DNA from: Marinobacter subterrani
GTDB lineage: Bacteria > Pseudomonadota > Gammaproteobacteria > Pseudomonadales > Oleiphilaceae
Length of the DNA: 64,000 bases
Assembly (NCBI RefSeq): GCF_001045555.1
Contig: NZ_LFBU01000001.1
Span: 930,001-994,000 of the forward strand
Direction: 5' to 3'
Both the position numbers and the translations under genes were made by a program. Position 1 is the stretch's first letter, and each line of letters starts with the position of its first letter. The notes beneath the pieces were generated by a model. That model saw nothing but the letters and a program-made list of their open reading frames with translations. It had not been told where the DNA came from and made no database searches. This document shows, piece after piece, positions 30,271-40,397 of the stretch.

Positions 30271-30294
30271 AAAAGCCCCATCCGGGGCTTTTTT
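30271..30294 (+). terminator. Terminator of infA
   Basis: The stem AAAAGCCCC (30271-30279) and GGGGCTTTT (30284-30292) has a 4-base loop and a run of six T residues. It starts 18 bp after the infA stop codon. Confidence 0.88.
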
Positions 30295-30303
30295 GTTGGC
30301 TCG

Positions 30304-30340
30304 AAAAAAACCGCTGCCGGTCAACCCGATAGCGGTTTTT
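30304..30340 (-). terminator. Terminator of clpA
   Basis: AAAAACCGCT (30306-30315) pairs with AGCGGTTTTT (30331-30340) around a 15-base loop. Read from clpA on the minus strand, the stem is followed by T residues. It could also stop plus-strand read-through from infA. The gap between the two convergent genes is filled by these two terminators. Confidence 0.75.
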
Positions 30341-30362
30341 CTTTACTTCACCGCTCCAGAAC

Positions 30363-32633
30363 TCAGACGGCTTCCGCAGGCTCGTCCTCGTACTCGAACA
30401 CCAGCTCATCGTCACGGAGGTGGATGAAGACATCCCCGCCCTTCTCCGACAGGCGCCCGAACAGGATCTGCTCAGCCAGTGGCCGCTTGATCTTGTCCTG
30501 GATCAGACGGGACATTGGACGAGCACCCATGGTGACATCGTATCCTTTGTCCGCCAGCCAGGATTTGGCCGCATCATCCACATGCAATACCACATGCTTT
30601 TCGTCCAGCTGCGCCTGCAGCTCCGTCAGGAACTTGTCCACCACATGGGTGATGGTGTCCTTCTGCAGGTCACCGAACTGAATAATGCCGTCCAGACGAT
30701 TGCGGAACTCCGGCGTGAAGGTCTTGCTGATGATTTCCATGCCATCGGTGCTGTGGTCCTGCTCGCTGAAGCCGATCGAACGGCGGGCCATGCTTTCAGC
30801 CCCGGCGTTGGTGGTCATCACCAGGATTACATGGCGGAAATCCGCTTTTCGGCCATTGTTATCGGTCAGCGTACCGTGGTCCATGACCTGCAGAAGCAGG
30901 TTGAAGACTTCCGGATGGGCCTTCTCAATTTCATCCAGCAACAACACACAATGGGGGTGCTTGGTGACAGACTCCGTCAGCAGGCCGCCCTGGTCATAAC
31001 CGACATAGCCCGGCGGCGCACCAATGAGTCTTGAGACCGTATGGCGCTCCATATACTCCGACATGTCGAAGCGCACCAGCTCGATACCCAGAACCTTGGC
31101 CAACTGCTTGGTGACCTCGGTTTTACCAACACCCGTTGGCCCCGCGAACAGGAAAGCACCTTCTGGCTTCTCAGGCGCCTTCAGGCCAGCGCGAGCCAGC
31201 TTGATCGATGTCGAGAGAGACTCGATGGCCGGATCCTGACCAAACACCACCATCTTCAGGTCCCGCTCGATATTGCGCAGCAGATCCTTGTCGCTGGTAG
31301 AGACGTTCTTCGGCGGGATGCGGGCAATATTCGCGACCACATCCTCGATCTCGGTCACGTCGACGGTCTTCTTGCGCTTGCCCTCGGGCTGCAACCGCTG
31401 CCGGGCGCCAGCTTCGTCGATGACATCAATGGCCTTGTCCGGAAGATGGCGGTCGGTGATATACCGGTCCGCCAGTTCTGCGGCAACCCTCAGAGCCTTG
31501 TCGGTGTACTTCAGATCGTGGTGCTTCTCGAAGTTCGGCTTCAGACCCTTGAGGATCTGGTACGTATCCTCAACGCTGGGCTCATTGACATCGATTTTCT
31601 GGAACCGGCGGGCCAGTGCACTGTCCTTTTCGAAAATTCCTCGGAATTCCTGGAAGGTGGTGGAACCAATGCACCGGATCTCGCCGGAACTCAGCATCGG
31701 CTTCAGCAGATTGGAAGCGTCCATAACGCCACCGGATGCCGAACCGGCACCGATAATGGTGTGGATCTCGTCGATAAACAGGATCGCATGATTCTCTTTC
31801 TTGAGCTCCGCCAGCAACCCTTTCAGGCGCTTCTCGAAATCACCACGGTACTTGGTTCCCGCAAGCAGAGCACCCAGATCCAGGGAGTAGACCACGGCGT
31901 CGGAAATGATGTCCGGTACCTGGCCGTCCACGATCCGCTTGGCCAGACCCTCAGCGATAGCGGTCTTGCCTACGCCGGCCTCACCGACCAGCAGCGGGTT
32001 GTTCTTACGCCGGCGCACCAGAATCTGGACCACCCGCTCGACCTCGTGCTCCCGGCCGATCAGCGGATCAATCCGGCCCTGGCGGGCCTGCTCGTTCAGG
32101 TTGGTTGCGTAGCTTTCCAGTGGTTTGGAATGGCCGCCTTCCTCTCCAGCTTCATCATGGGACGCCTGATCATGGCTCTCCGAATCCTCGGCACCCTGAA
32201 CCCGGGAGATCCCGTGGGACACAAAGTTGACCACATCAATGCGGGCAACGCTCTGTTTCTTCAGGACATACACTGCCTGGCTTTCCTGCTCGCTGAAAAT
32301 TGCGACCAGTACGTTAGCCCCGGTTACTTCTTTCTTACCCGAGGACTGCACATGAAACACCGCCCGCTGCAGTACCCGCTGGAAACCCAGAGTCGGCTGG
32401 GTCTCGCGCTCACTGTCACTGTTCGGGATCAATGGTGTTGTTGAGTCCACAAATTCGACCAGTTCCTCCTGAAGTCGCTTGAGGTCTGCACCACAGGCCT
32501 TCAGGACGCCCACCGCCGATTCGTTATCCAACAGGGCCAGCAACAAATGCTCCACGGTCATGAACTCATGACGCTTGTCGCGGGCATTTTTGAAAGCCGT
32601 GTTCAGCGTAATTTCCAGATCTTTGCTCAGCAT
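30363..32633 (-). CDS. clpA: ATP-dependent Clp protease ATP-binding subunit ClpA
   Basis: A double-ring AAA+ unfoldase that feeds ClpP and receives N-end-rule substrates from ClpS. The 756-residue protein has the N-domain repeats (about 1-145), a first ATPase ring with Walker [14 protein letters not shown] and a second with [13 protein letters not shown]. The D2 IGL-type loop that contacts ClpP should lie in the [15 protein letters not shown] region. The start [10 protein letters not shown] at 32633 is the family N-terminus; the frame extends 4 codons further. clpS is 18 bp upstream, so the two are co-transcribed. Confidence 0.97.
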   Translation of the reverse strand: MLSKDLEITLNTAFKNARDKRHEFMTVEHLLLALLDNESAVGVLKACGADLKRLQEELVEFVDSTTPLIPNSDSERETQPTLGFQRVLQRAVFHVQSSGKKEVTGANVLVAIFSEQESQAVYVLKKQSVARIDVVNFVSHGISRVQGAEDSESHDQASHDEAGEEGGHSKPLESYATNLNEQARQGRIDPLIGREHEVERVVQILVRRRKNNPLLVGEAGVGKTAIAEGLAKRIVDGQVPDIISDAVVYSLDLGALLAGTKYRGDFEKRLKGLLAELKKENHAILFIDEIHTIIGAGSASGGVMDASNLLKPMLSSGEIRCIGSTTFQEFRGIFEKDSALARRFQKIDVNEPSVEDTYQILKGLKPNFEKHHDLKYTDKALRVAAELADRYITDRHLPDKAIDVIDEAGARQRLQPEGKRKKTVDVTEIEDVVANIARIPPKNVSTSDKDLLRNIERDLKMVVFGQDPAIESLSTSIKLARAGLKAPEKPEGAFLFAGPTGVGKTEVTKQLAKVLGIELVRFDMSEYMERHTVSRLIGAPPGYVGYDQGGLLTESVTKHPHCVLLLDEIEKAHPEVFNLLLQVMDHGTLTDNNGRKADFRHVILVMTTNAGAESMARRSIGFSEQDHSTDGMEIISKTFTPEFRNRLDGIIQFGDLQKDTITHVVDKFLTELQAQLDEKHVVLHVDDAAKSWLADKGYDVTMGARPMSRLIQDKIKRPLAEQILFGRLSEKGGDVFIHLRDDELVFEYEDEPAEAV

Positions 32634-32651
32634 GGGCCACCCCAACGTCTT

Positions 32652-33014
32652 TCAGTCCGCACGTTCAATCTCGCAAAGGAGCGGATGTTCGCATTCCGAG
32701 GAATACTGGTTCACCTGTGCCGCCTTTGTTTCCGCGATGTCCCGGGTAAATACCCCGCATACGGCCTTTCCCTGCGTATGGACGAGCAGCATCACCTGCG
32801 TCGCCTTTTCCTCGTTCATTCCGAAGAACGTCATCAGTACATCCACAACAAAATCCATGGGTGTGTAATCGTCGTTCAGCAGCACCACCCTGTAACGCGC
32901 CGGGCGCTTGAGAGCAGGCTTCTCGGGAGCAACGCTGAGGTCATCCTGCCGCCCCGGTTGTTCGTCCTCCCCCTGATTCAATACTAGTAGAGAATTTTCG
33001 ATAGTCCGCATCAT
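32652..33014 (-). CDS. clpS: Clp protease adaptor ClpS
   Basis: A 120-residue adaptor that binds N-end-rule residues and docks them on ClpA. The core [18 protein letters not shown] contains the Asn-Asp pair used to hold the substrate N-terminus, and [17 protein letters not shown] follows. About 40 residues of flexible N-terminus precede the core, which inserts into the ClpA pore in known homologues. ATG 33014 and ATG 33011 are both possible. It is divergent from the cspD-like gene across 277 bp, the same arrangement as in E. coli. Confidence 0.96.
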   Translation of the reverse strand: MMRTIENSLLVLNQGEDEQPGRQDDLSVAPEKPALKRPARYRVVLLNDDYTPMDFVVDVLMTFFGMNEEKATQVMLLVHTQGKAVCGVFTRDIAETKAAQVNQYSSECEHPLLCEIERAD

Positions 33015-33291
33015 TCCTAACCGGTTTATCGGTGCTCCTGTCTAAATGTGGATGTCGGCCCCGAGGTTTTCAAGCAGGGCGTGAGATATTTAGCACTACG
33101 AACATGATACCGCTTCCAGACTGCGTTCAACCACACTTTCCGGGTATAGAAGCTCTTGACTCCACACTATGATTGGCCGAAAGTTAAGTTGCATTGTAAA
33201 ATAATGTTAACTGATGCGATGTTTATGTAACGGCCGAAAGGCAAATAACACAACCAAAAACAGTGACAGCAAAAGAACAGGGGAGTTCATC

Positions 33292-33603
33292 ATGCCAAGA
33301 GGCAAAGTCAAGTGGTTCAACAATGCCAAAGGGTACGGGTTCATCATCGAGGATGGTTGCAGTGACGATCTGTTTGCGCACTTCTCGTCGGTTCAAATGG
33401 ACGGCTACAAGACCCTGAAGGCCGGTCAGACCGTATCCTTTGATAAAAAGCCCAGTGACAAGGGCGTTCACGCAGTCAACATCATTCCGGATGAGCAACC
33501 CGCGAGCAAGGCGGGGACGGATGTCGGAAGCGACGTTGCAACAGAGTCGGGGCCCCAGGAACCCGGCCGGGACGGCTATCCCCCCCGCGCAGTGAACGGC
33601 TGA
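33292..33603 (+). CDS. cspD: Cold-shock-domain protein, CspD-like, with C-terminal tail
   Basis: A 103-residue protein whose first 67 residues form a cold-shock domain (RNP1 KGYGFIIED, RNP2 DLFAHFSSV). CspD in E. coli inhibits DNA replication in stationary phase. The position divergent from clpS is the conserved cspD site. The remaining 36 residues are acidic, low in complexity and rich in Gly, Ser and Pro, longer than the tail I recall for E. coli CspD. A GGGGAG ribosome site precedes ATG 33292. Confidence 0.88.
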   Translation: MPRGKVKWFNNAKGYGFIIEDGCSDDLFAHFSSVQMDGYKTLKAGQTVSFDKKPSDKGVHAVNIIPDEQPASKAGTDVGSDVATESGPQEPGRDGYPPRAVNG

Positions 33604-33630
33604 CCGTCCCTGATATCTGGCGTCTGACAC

Positions 33631-33665
33631 CCACTGGCCGCAGGCTGGTGGCGTTCTTTTCTTTT
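33631..33665 (+). terminator. Probable terminator of cspD
   Basis: A 9-bp stem (33631-33651) with two G-U pairs closes on a GCA loop. It is followed by the T-rich run TTCTTTTCTTTT (33654-33665), 28 bp after the cspD stop. Confidence 0.6.
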
Positions 33666-33687
33666 ACCTGCAAAGCCTGACATCCAT

Positions 33688-33722
33688 GTAATTGCTGGCA
33701 ATTCGACTTTGCCAGCAATTAC
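33688..33722. repeat. Perfect 14-bp inverted repeat between cspD and rluE
   Basis: GTAATTGCTGGCAA (33688-33701) and its exact complement (33709-33722) are separated by 7 bases. No T-tract follows on either strand, and a more typical terminator precedes it. It could be an operator, a processing stem or a second transcription stop. It lies about 57 bp upstream of rluE. Confidence 0.7.
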
Positions 33723-33779
33723 CGTTCAAGTACCCTGCTCTTTCCGACCTATTCTGAGAGTCTATGGATCTGCAACGGC

Positions 33780-34418
33780 ATGGCTGAACTGATTCTTTTC
33801 AATAAACCTTTTCAGGTGCTGAGCCAGTTCACTGACGACCGTGCCGATGGAGGAGACTCACCACGCGCCACACTGGCGGACTACCTGCAGATTCCCTGTG
33901 TCTACCCGGCCGGCAGGCTGGATTATGATTCCGAGGGCCTGCTCCTGCTTACCGCGGATGGCGCCTTACAGCACCGGATAGCGTCCCCCGCCCTGAAAAT
34001 GCCCAAGACCTACTGGGTTCAGGTAGAGGGAGAGGTTTCGGACGACGCCCTCAAAAAGCTCTCGGAAGGCGTAATGCTGAAAGATGGCCAGACCCGACCA
34101 GCGAAGGCCTCAAGGTTGCAATCGCCGGCCATCTGGCAGCGGGTACCGCCTGTGCGGCACCGCGACACCGTACCCACATGCTGGCTTGAGCTGACCATTA
34201 CCGAAGGCCGGAACCGACAAGTCCGGCGAATGACCGCCGCAGTAGGCTTTCCAACGTTGAGACTGATCCGTTACCGGATTGGTGACTGGACCCTGGAGGG
34301 CCTGAAACCCGGCGACTACCGGACAGTGGCCGTTAACCTGCCGGCCCGCCCGAACACCCAATCCCGCCCCGGTCGCAGCGGCACCGGGGCCAGAGCCCGG
34401 AGAAAGAGAAAAACATGA
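33780..34418 (+). CDS. rluE: 23S rRNA pseudouridine synthase, RluE type
   Basis: A 212-residue pseudouridine synthase of the RsuA/RluE group without an N-terminal S4 domain. RluE of E. coli modifies U2457 of 23S rRNA. The catalytic Asp is in AGRLDYDSEGLLLLT, NKPFQVLSQF is the N-terminal signature and the RQVRRM motif is present near residue 150. The C-terminal 25 residues are basic and probably disordered. It overlaps the Nudix gene by 4 bp. Confidence 0.9.
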   Translation: MAELILFNKPFQVLSQFTDDRADGGDSPRATLADYLQIPCVYPAGRLDYDSEGLLLLTADGALQHRIASPALKMPKTYWVQVEGEVSDDALKKLSEGVMLKDGQTRPAKASRLQSPAIWQRVPPVRHRDTVPTCWLELTITEGRNRQVRRMTAAVGFPTLRLIRYRIGDWTLEGLKPGDYRTVAVNLPARPNTQSRPGRSGTGARARRKRKT

Positions 34419-34870
34419 CCTGGACACCCCATGCCACTGTAGCCGTTATCGTTGAAGACCCGACCGGGCGATTTCTCATGGTGGAAGAGTTCAGTGGCGG
34501 CAGGATTGTATTCAACCAGCCCGCCGGCCACATCGAGGAAGACGAGGCCATACTCGACGCCGTTCGCCGGGAAACACTGGAGGAAACCGGCTGGACGGTT
34601 GACCCGGTGCATTTCCTGGGCATCTACACATACAAGGCCCCGGCAAATGGCGTGACCTATTACCGCTTCTGTTATGTGGCGAGGGCCGGTGCGAAGGAGT
34701 CAGACGACCTGGATGACGGCATCATCGCCGCCCACTGGCTGACCCTTGAGGAGATTCGATGCCTTGGCGACAAGCTCCGAAGCCCGCTTGTCCTGCAATG
34801 CATAGAAGATTACCGAAATGGTCGCCGGTACCCGCTGGACGTGGTCGTCGATTCAAAGACGGCGCCTTAG
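34415..34870 (+). CDS. nudJ: Nudix hydrolase, NudJ-like
   Basis: A 151-residue Nudix hydrolase. The Nudix box is complete (GHIEEDE then RETLEETGW, about residues 38-60). NudJ of E. coli hydrolyses nucleoside di- and triphosphates and HMP-PP. The start TPHATVAVIVED and the neighbourhood (rluE before, mnmA-hflD-purB after) match the E. coli arrangement, which is the reason for the NudJ label. Confidence 0.88.
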   Translation: MTWTPHATVAVIVEDPTGRFLMVEEFSGGRIVFNQPAGHIEEDEAILDAVRRETLEETGWTVDPVHFLGIYTYKAPANGVTYYRFCYVARAGAKESDDLDDGIIAAHWLTLEEIRCLGDKLRSPLVLQCIEDYRNGRRYPLDVVVDSKTAP

Positions 34871-34914
34871 GAAAATGTTAAACTCGCGGTTTTTTAACCG
34901 GTAGCAACGCTGTA

Positions 34915-36102
34915 ATGACCAACGCCCCTGAAGCTCACTCTTCAAACAGCCCAACCAACACCCGCGTCATTGTCGGCATGTCCGGCGGCGTCGATTCGTC
35001 CGTGGCCGCCTGGCTGCTCAAGGATCAGGGCTATCAGGTAGAAGGCCTGTTCATGAAGAACTGGGATGAGGATGACGGTACCGAATACTGCACCGCCATG
35101 ACCGACCTGGCGGATGCCCAGGCTGTTGCCGATGCCATTGGTATCAAGCTGCATACCGCCAGCTTTGCCGCCGAGTACTGGGACCGGGTATTTGAACATT
35201 TCCTTTTGGAGTACCAGGCCGGTCGCACGCCGAACCCGGATATCCTGTGCAACAAGGAGGTCAAGTTCCGCGCCTTCCTGGACTACGCCATTACCCTGGG
35301 TGCTGACTATATAGCCACCGGACACTACGCCCGCCAGCGCCCCGTTGCTGGCTCATCCGGCAAGGCCCAGCTCTTGAAGGGGCTGGATCCAAACAAGGAC
35401 CAGAGCTACTTCCTGCATGCCGTCTCCGGCGATCGCATCGCACGGACCCTGTTCCCCGTGGGCGAGCTTGAGAAACCGGAAGTACGCCGGATTGCCGAGC
35501 AGCAGGGTTTCGTAACCCACGACAAGAAAGACTCCACTGGCATCTGCTTCATTGGCGAGCGTAAATTCCGGGATTTCCTGAAGCAGTACCTGCCCGCCCA
35601 GCCCGGCGATATCGAAACCCCGAATGGCCAGAAGATCGGCCGCCACCAGGGCCTGATGTATCACACTATTGGCCAGCGCCAGGGCCTCGGTATTGGCGGC
35701 TTGAGCGAATTCGGCGATGAACCCTGGTACGTTGCGGAAAAGGATCTCGACCGTAATGTCCTGATAGCGGTCCAGGGCAAGCATCACCCTCTGCTGTTCT
35801 CGCGGGGGCTGGTTTCCGGCCCGATTGACTGGGTTGCGGGCCAGCCGCCCTCTTCGGCTTTCCGCTGCAGAGCCAAGACCCGGTATCGGCAGCCGGACCA
35901 GGACTGCCAGGTGTCTGTGATCGACGGGGGCGTGCGGGTCGATTTTGACGATGCCCAACGGGCAGTCACACCGGGTCAGTCCGTTGTCTTTTACGACGGT
36001 GAGGTCTGCCTCGGCGGCGGGGTTATCGAGGCAACCTGGCGAGATGGCGAGACCCTGCCCGCCCGCCTGGCCGGTGACCGGGCCCGGGAAGAAACCGCAT
36101 GA
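34915..36102 (+). CDS. mnmA: tRNA-specific 2-thiouridylase
   Basis: Puts the 2-thio group on U34 of tRNA for Glu, Gln and Lys. The 395-residue protein has the PP-loop [15 protein letters not shown] (about 22-36), the first catalytic Cys in [12 protein letters not shown] (about 106), and the second in [13 protein letters not shown] (about 208). In E. coli sulfur arrives by way of the TusA-TusE relay. It overlaps hflD by 4 bp, as in many gammaproteobacteria. Confidence 0.97.
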   Translation: MTNAPEAHSSNSPTNTRVIVGMSGGVDSSVAAWLLKDQGYQVEGLFMKNWDEDDGTEYCTAMTDLADAQAVADAIGIKLHTASFAAEYWDRVFEHFLLEYQAGRTPNPDILCNKEVKFRAFLDYAITLGADYIATGHYARQRPVAGSSGKAQLLKGLDPNKDQSYFLHAVSGDRIARTLFPVGELEKPEVRRIAEQQGFVTHDKKDSTGICFIGERKFRDFLKQYLPAQPGDIETPNGQKIGRHQGLMYHTIGQRQGLGIGGLSEFGDEPWYVAEKDLDRNVLIAVQGKHHPLLFSRGLVSGPIDWVAGQPPSSAFRCRAKTRYRQPDQDCQVSVIDGGVRVDFDDAQRAVTPGQSVVFYDGEVCLGGGVIEATWRDGETLPARLAGDRAREETA

Positions 36103-36743
36103 GCCGTTCGCTGAAAGACCAGACCCTGGCTCTGGCGGGGGTGTTTCAGGCCGCGAACCTGGTTCAGCAGATTGCTCACAGTGGCCAGTGCAACCAGGCC
36201 AGCCTGGAGACCTCCCTGCGCTCCCTGTTCGCCACCGACCCCGAGAACACCCTGGATGTATACGGCGGTGAGCTCCGCGACATCCGGGAGGGCCTGGTCA
36301 CACTGTCCTCAGTATTGAGCCAGCAAAGCAAGCAGCAGGATATCGAAGCCCTGCGCTATACCCTCAACCTGATTCAACTGGAATCCCGGCTCAACCGGCG
36401 GTCCGACATGCTGGATGTCATCGGCAGCCGGATCGACCAGGCGCGGCATACCGCCAGCCACTTTGGCTATACCCACCCTAACCTGATCAGCAACCTGGCC
36501 TCGGTTTACGCCGATACCATCAGCACCTTCCGCTTGCGCATCCAGGTGAGCGGTAATCCCTCGATCCTGCAGCAGGAAGAAAACGCCGCCAAGGTTCGGG
36601 CCCTGCTTCTGGCAGGTATCCGCTCGGCGGTACTCTGGCGCCAGACCGGCGGTCGTCGCTGGCAACTGATCTTTTCCCGCAAAAAGATTATCCGGCTCGC
36701 CGGGGAACTGGCCGAGGAAGCAAATCACTCCCTGTACCACTGA
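36099..36743 (+). CDS. hflD: High frequency lysogenization protein HflD homologue
   Basis: A 214-residue mostly helical protein, matching HflD in length and in the pattern [18 protein letters not shown] near the N-terminus. In E. coli it is a membrane-associated protein that restrains phage lambda CII; its role in the uninfected cell is unclear. It lies between mnmA and purB, its conserved place. Despite its name it does not indicate a prophage. Confidence 0.93.
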   Translation: MSRSLKDQTLALAGVFQAANLVQQIAHSGQCNQASLETSLRSLFATDPENTLDVYGGELRDIREGLVTLSSVLSQQSKQQDIEALRYTLNLIQLESRLNRRSDMLDVIGSRIDQARHTASHFGYTHPNLISNLASVYADTISTFRLRIQVSGNPSILQQEENAAKVRALLLAGIRSAVLWRQTGGRRWQLIFSRKKIIRLAGELAEEANHSLYH

Positions 36744-36816
36744 GAGCGCTGATTCAGTGCCTGCGGTGGTGTATGATATGCACCCTTTATTTTCGTTTGA
36801 TCCGATTCTTTGATGA

Positions 36817-38199
<1,383 letters not shown>

Positions 38200-38215
38200 A
38201 ACCCGGAGCGCATCC

Positions 38216-39367
38216 ATGGACATGCTTGGCGGACTGACCCCTTCTGAATTCCTGCGGGATTACTGGCAGAAGAAGCCACTGGTTATCCGCCGGGCGTTTC
38301 CCGGTTTCCAGTGCCCGGTGAGTGCCGATGAGCTGGCGGGGCTGGCCTGTGAAGAGGGCGTGGAATCCCGGATTGTCATCGAAAACGACGACGGCAAGCC
38401 CTGGCAACTCCACAACGGCCCCTTTGCCCCGGACCGGTTCAGTGAATTGCCGGAGCAGGACTGGACCCTGCTGGTTCAGGGCCTCGACCACTGGGTGCCG
38501 GAGATCGCCGATCTGCTTGAGCATTTCCGCTTCGTTCCGAACTGGCGCCTGGACGACATCATGGCCAGTTATGCGCCCAAAGGCGGCAGTGTTGGCCCTC
38601 ACTACGACCAGTACGACGTCTTCCTGCTCCAGGCCCAGGGACACCGCCGCTGGACCTTTGGCGGCCACTGCGACCACACCTCACCCAGAGTGGAAGGCAC
38701 CCCGCTCCGGATACTGAGCAGTTGGGATGGCGAGGAAACGGTCACCCTGGCCCCGGGCGACATGCTGTACCTGCCACCCGGCATCGGGCACCACGGAGTA
38801 GCCGAAGACGATTGCATAACACTGTCCGTGGGGTTCAGGGCGCCGACCATCGACGATGTTCTGACCGGATTCACCGACTTTCTGTGCAACCAGTCAGACG
38901 CCTCGGACCACCTCAACGATCCGGACCTGCAGGTTCAGGACAACCCGGGCACCATCCAGCCCGATGTGATTGACCGTCTTGAGACCGTTATCCGGGAAAA
39001 ACTCGGCGACCGCCGGCAGCTTGCCCTCTGGTTCGGCCAGTATTCCACCGCTCCGAAAAGCATGGACATCGTGGTACCTGCCGAGGAGCCGGCCTCCGCG
39101 GAGGACCTTGCCAAGGCGATCCATACCGGCGAGCAGATGCGCTGGAACGAAGGCTCCCGCTTCGCCTACTACGAGTTTGCCAGTGAAACTGCCCTGTTTG
39201 TGGACGGCGAGCAATTCCTGCTCAAAGGCGAGGCGTGCCCGCTCGCCCCGCTACTGTGTTCCGCCGCCCGCATTGACATGGCGGCGCTGGCCCGCTTTGC
39301 TGACGACGAGGCATTGCTTGGTCTTCTGATCACGCTTTACAATCAGGGTTCTGTGTACTTCGAGTAA
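38216..39367 (+). CDS. roxA: JmjC-type ribosomal oxygenase (uL16 arginine hydroxylase)
   Basis: An Fe(II)/2-oxoglutarate oxygenase, the YcfD family, which hydroxylates an Arg of ribosomal protein uL16. In the 383-residue protein the iron triad appears as His and Asp in VGPHYDQYDVFLLQ (about 124-126) and a second His in PPGIGHHGVAED (about 185). The C-terminal winged-helix part is intact. The frame extends into purB, but ATG 38216 fits family length. purB-ycfD adjacency is also found in E. coli relatives. Confidence 0.92.
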   Translation: MDMLGGLTPSEFLRDYWQKKPLVIRRAFPGFQCPVSADELAGLACEEGVESRIVIENDDGKPWQLHNGPFAPDRFSELPEQDWTLLVQGLDHWVPEIADLLEHFRFVPNWRLDDIMASYAPKGGSVGPHYDQYDVFLLQAQGHRRWTFGGHCDHTSPRVEGTPLRILSSWDGEETVTLAPGDMLYLPPGIGHHGVAEDDCITLSVGFRAPTIDDVLTGFTDFLCNQSDASDHLNDPDLQVQDNPGTIQPDVIDRLETVIREKLGDRRQLALWFGQYSTAPKSMDIVVPAEEPASAEDLAKAIHTGEQMRWNEGSRFAYYEFASETALFVDGEQFLLKGEACPLAPLLCSAARIDMAALARFADDEALLGLLITLYNQGSVYFE

Positions 39368-39386
39368 AACTGAACATTGGCGGGTT

Positions 39387-39418
39387 AAGGCGAGTGGATG
39401 GTCCCATCCACTCGCCTT
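39387..39418. repeat. Long hairpin between roxA and a GNAT gene
   Basis: A perfect 15-bp inverted repeat (39387-39401 and 39404-39418) encloses only two unpaired bases (or four if the last pair opens). It ends 13 bp before the next ATG. There is no T-tract, so it is either a weak terminator for roxA or a structure that hides the ribosome site of the next gene. Confidence 0.75.
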
Positions 39419-39431
39419 CGCAGGCTTGGGT

Positions 39432-40397
39432 ATGAATATCCGATTCAGAAAATACAGTTGGCAACTAGCCCCGGCATCGGTCCAGGAGATCCGGCAAAAG
39501 GTTTTTATCGACGAGCAGAAGGTTCCTCCGGAGCTGGAGTGGGATGAAACCGACGAAATTGCCGATCATTACCTGGCGGTTCTTCCCGACAATACGCCCG
39601 CTGGCGTCGCCCGGCTGTTTTCAACCCTGGAAGAAACCGGCCATATCGGTCGCATGGCGATTTTGCCGCAGTATCGGGGACAGGGCATCGGGGAAGTCCT
39701 GCTGAGGCATTTGATTGCAGAATCCGCCGGGCGGTTTTCCGAGCTCAGGCTTTCTGCCCAGGAGCACGCCATTCCCTTCTATCAGCGCTCAGGCTTCCAT
39801 GTCTGTTCGGACGTTTATGACGACGCCGGCATTCCTCACTTTGACATGCGCTGCCTGGCACCGTATCTGGCTGTTGAGAAGCTCAGCGACAGGAATCAGC
39901 CGCTAATTTTGGGCTGTGACGGGGATTCCTGGCTGTTTGATACCGAAGCCCGGCTGCTGGGGCTGATGGATTCCGTGGTGGGCCAGGCCGGCCAGCGCCT
40001 CTGGCTGTATGATCGCCTGCTTGAGCATGACCTGTATGACCGGCATCGGTTCCGGGACTTGATCTCCGCCCTCGCCCGGCGGCACCGGCTCAGCGAGGTC
40101 AGGCTATTGATCCATGACGACAAGCCTCTGGTGAAACGTCGACACACGCTGGTGGAGCTGATGCGTCGGCTGCCGAGCCGCATGGAGCTTCGGCTGGTCA
40201 ATGAGGACTATCCGGTTGCGGACCAGCCATTCATTCTCGCGGATCGCGAAGGCGTGGTATACCGGCATGACTTTTACAAGCCGGAAGGTTTTGCCAAGTT
40301 CTCCGACGGCGGTCGGGTGAAGCTGCTGTCTGAAAATTTCCAGCGTATGTGGGATGCGGCGCGCCCTTCCCTGGAACTCCGGGAACTACCGCTCTGA
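39432..40397 (+). CDS. GNAT N-acetyltransferase with a C-terminal domain of unknown function
   Basis: A 321-residue protein. The first 145 residues form a GNAT fold with the acetyl-CoA loop QYRGQGIGEVLL (about 80-91) and GRMAILP before it. The remainder (about 150-321) is a separate domain with CDGDSWLFDTEARLL and HDDKPLVKRRHTLVELMRRLP segments that I cannot assign; it may be the DUF7931 type seen behind GNAT domains in Pseudomonas. The substrate is unknown. ATG 39432 is used (TTG at 39426 is an alternative). It converges with the LysR gene and overlaps it by 12 bp. Confidence 0.8.
   Translation: MNIRFRKYSWQLAPASVQEIRQKVFIDEQKVPPELEWDETDEIADHYLAVLPDNTPAGVARLFSTLEETGHIGRMAILPQYRGQGIGEVLLRHLIAESAGRFSELRLSAQEHAIPFYQRSGFHVCSDVYDDAGIPHFDMRCLAPYLAVEKLSDRNQPLILGCDGDSWLFDTEARLLGLMDSVVGQAGQRLWLYDRLLEHDLYDRHRFRDLISALARRHRLSEVRLLIHDDKPLVKRRHTLVELMRRLPSRMELRLVNEDYPVADQPFILADREGVVYRHDFYKPEGFAKFSDGGRVKLLSENFQRMWDAARPSLELRELPL

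Noticed and set aside
31041..32444. A 467-codon plus-strand frame opposite clpA
   Set aside because: It is a shadow of clpA, whose two AAA+ modules are complete on the other strand.
36099..36743. hflD as a sign of prophage
   Set aside because: The gene is a chromosomal housekeeping neighbour of mnmA and purB. No integrase, repressor or structural phage gene is near.
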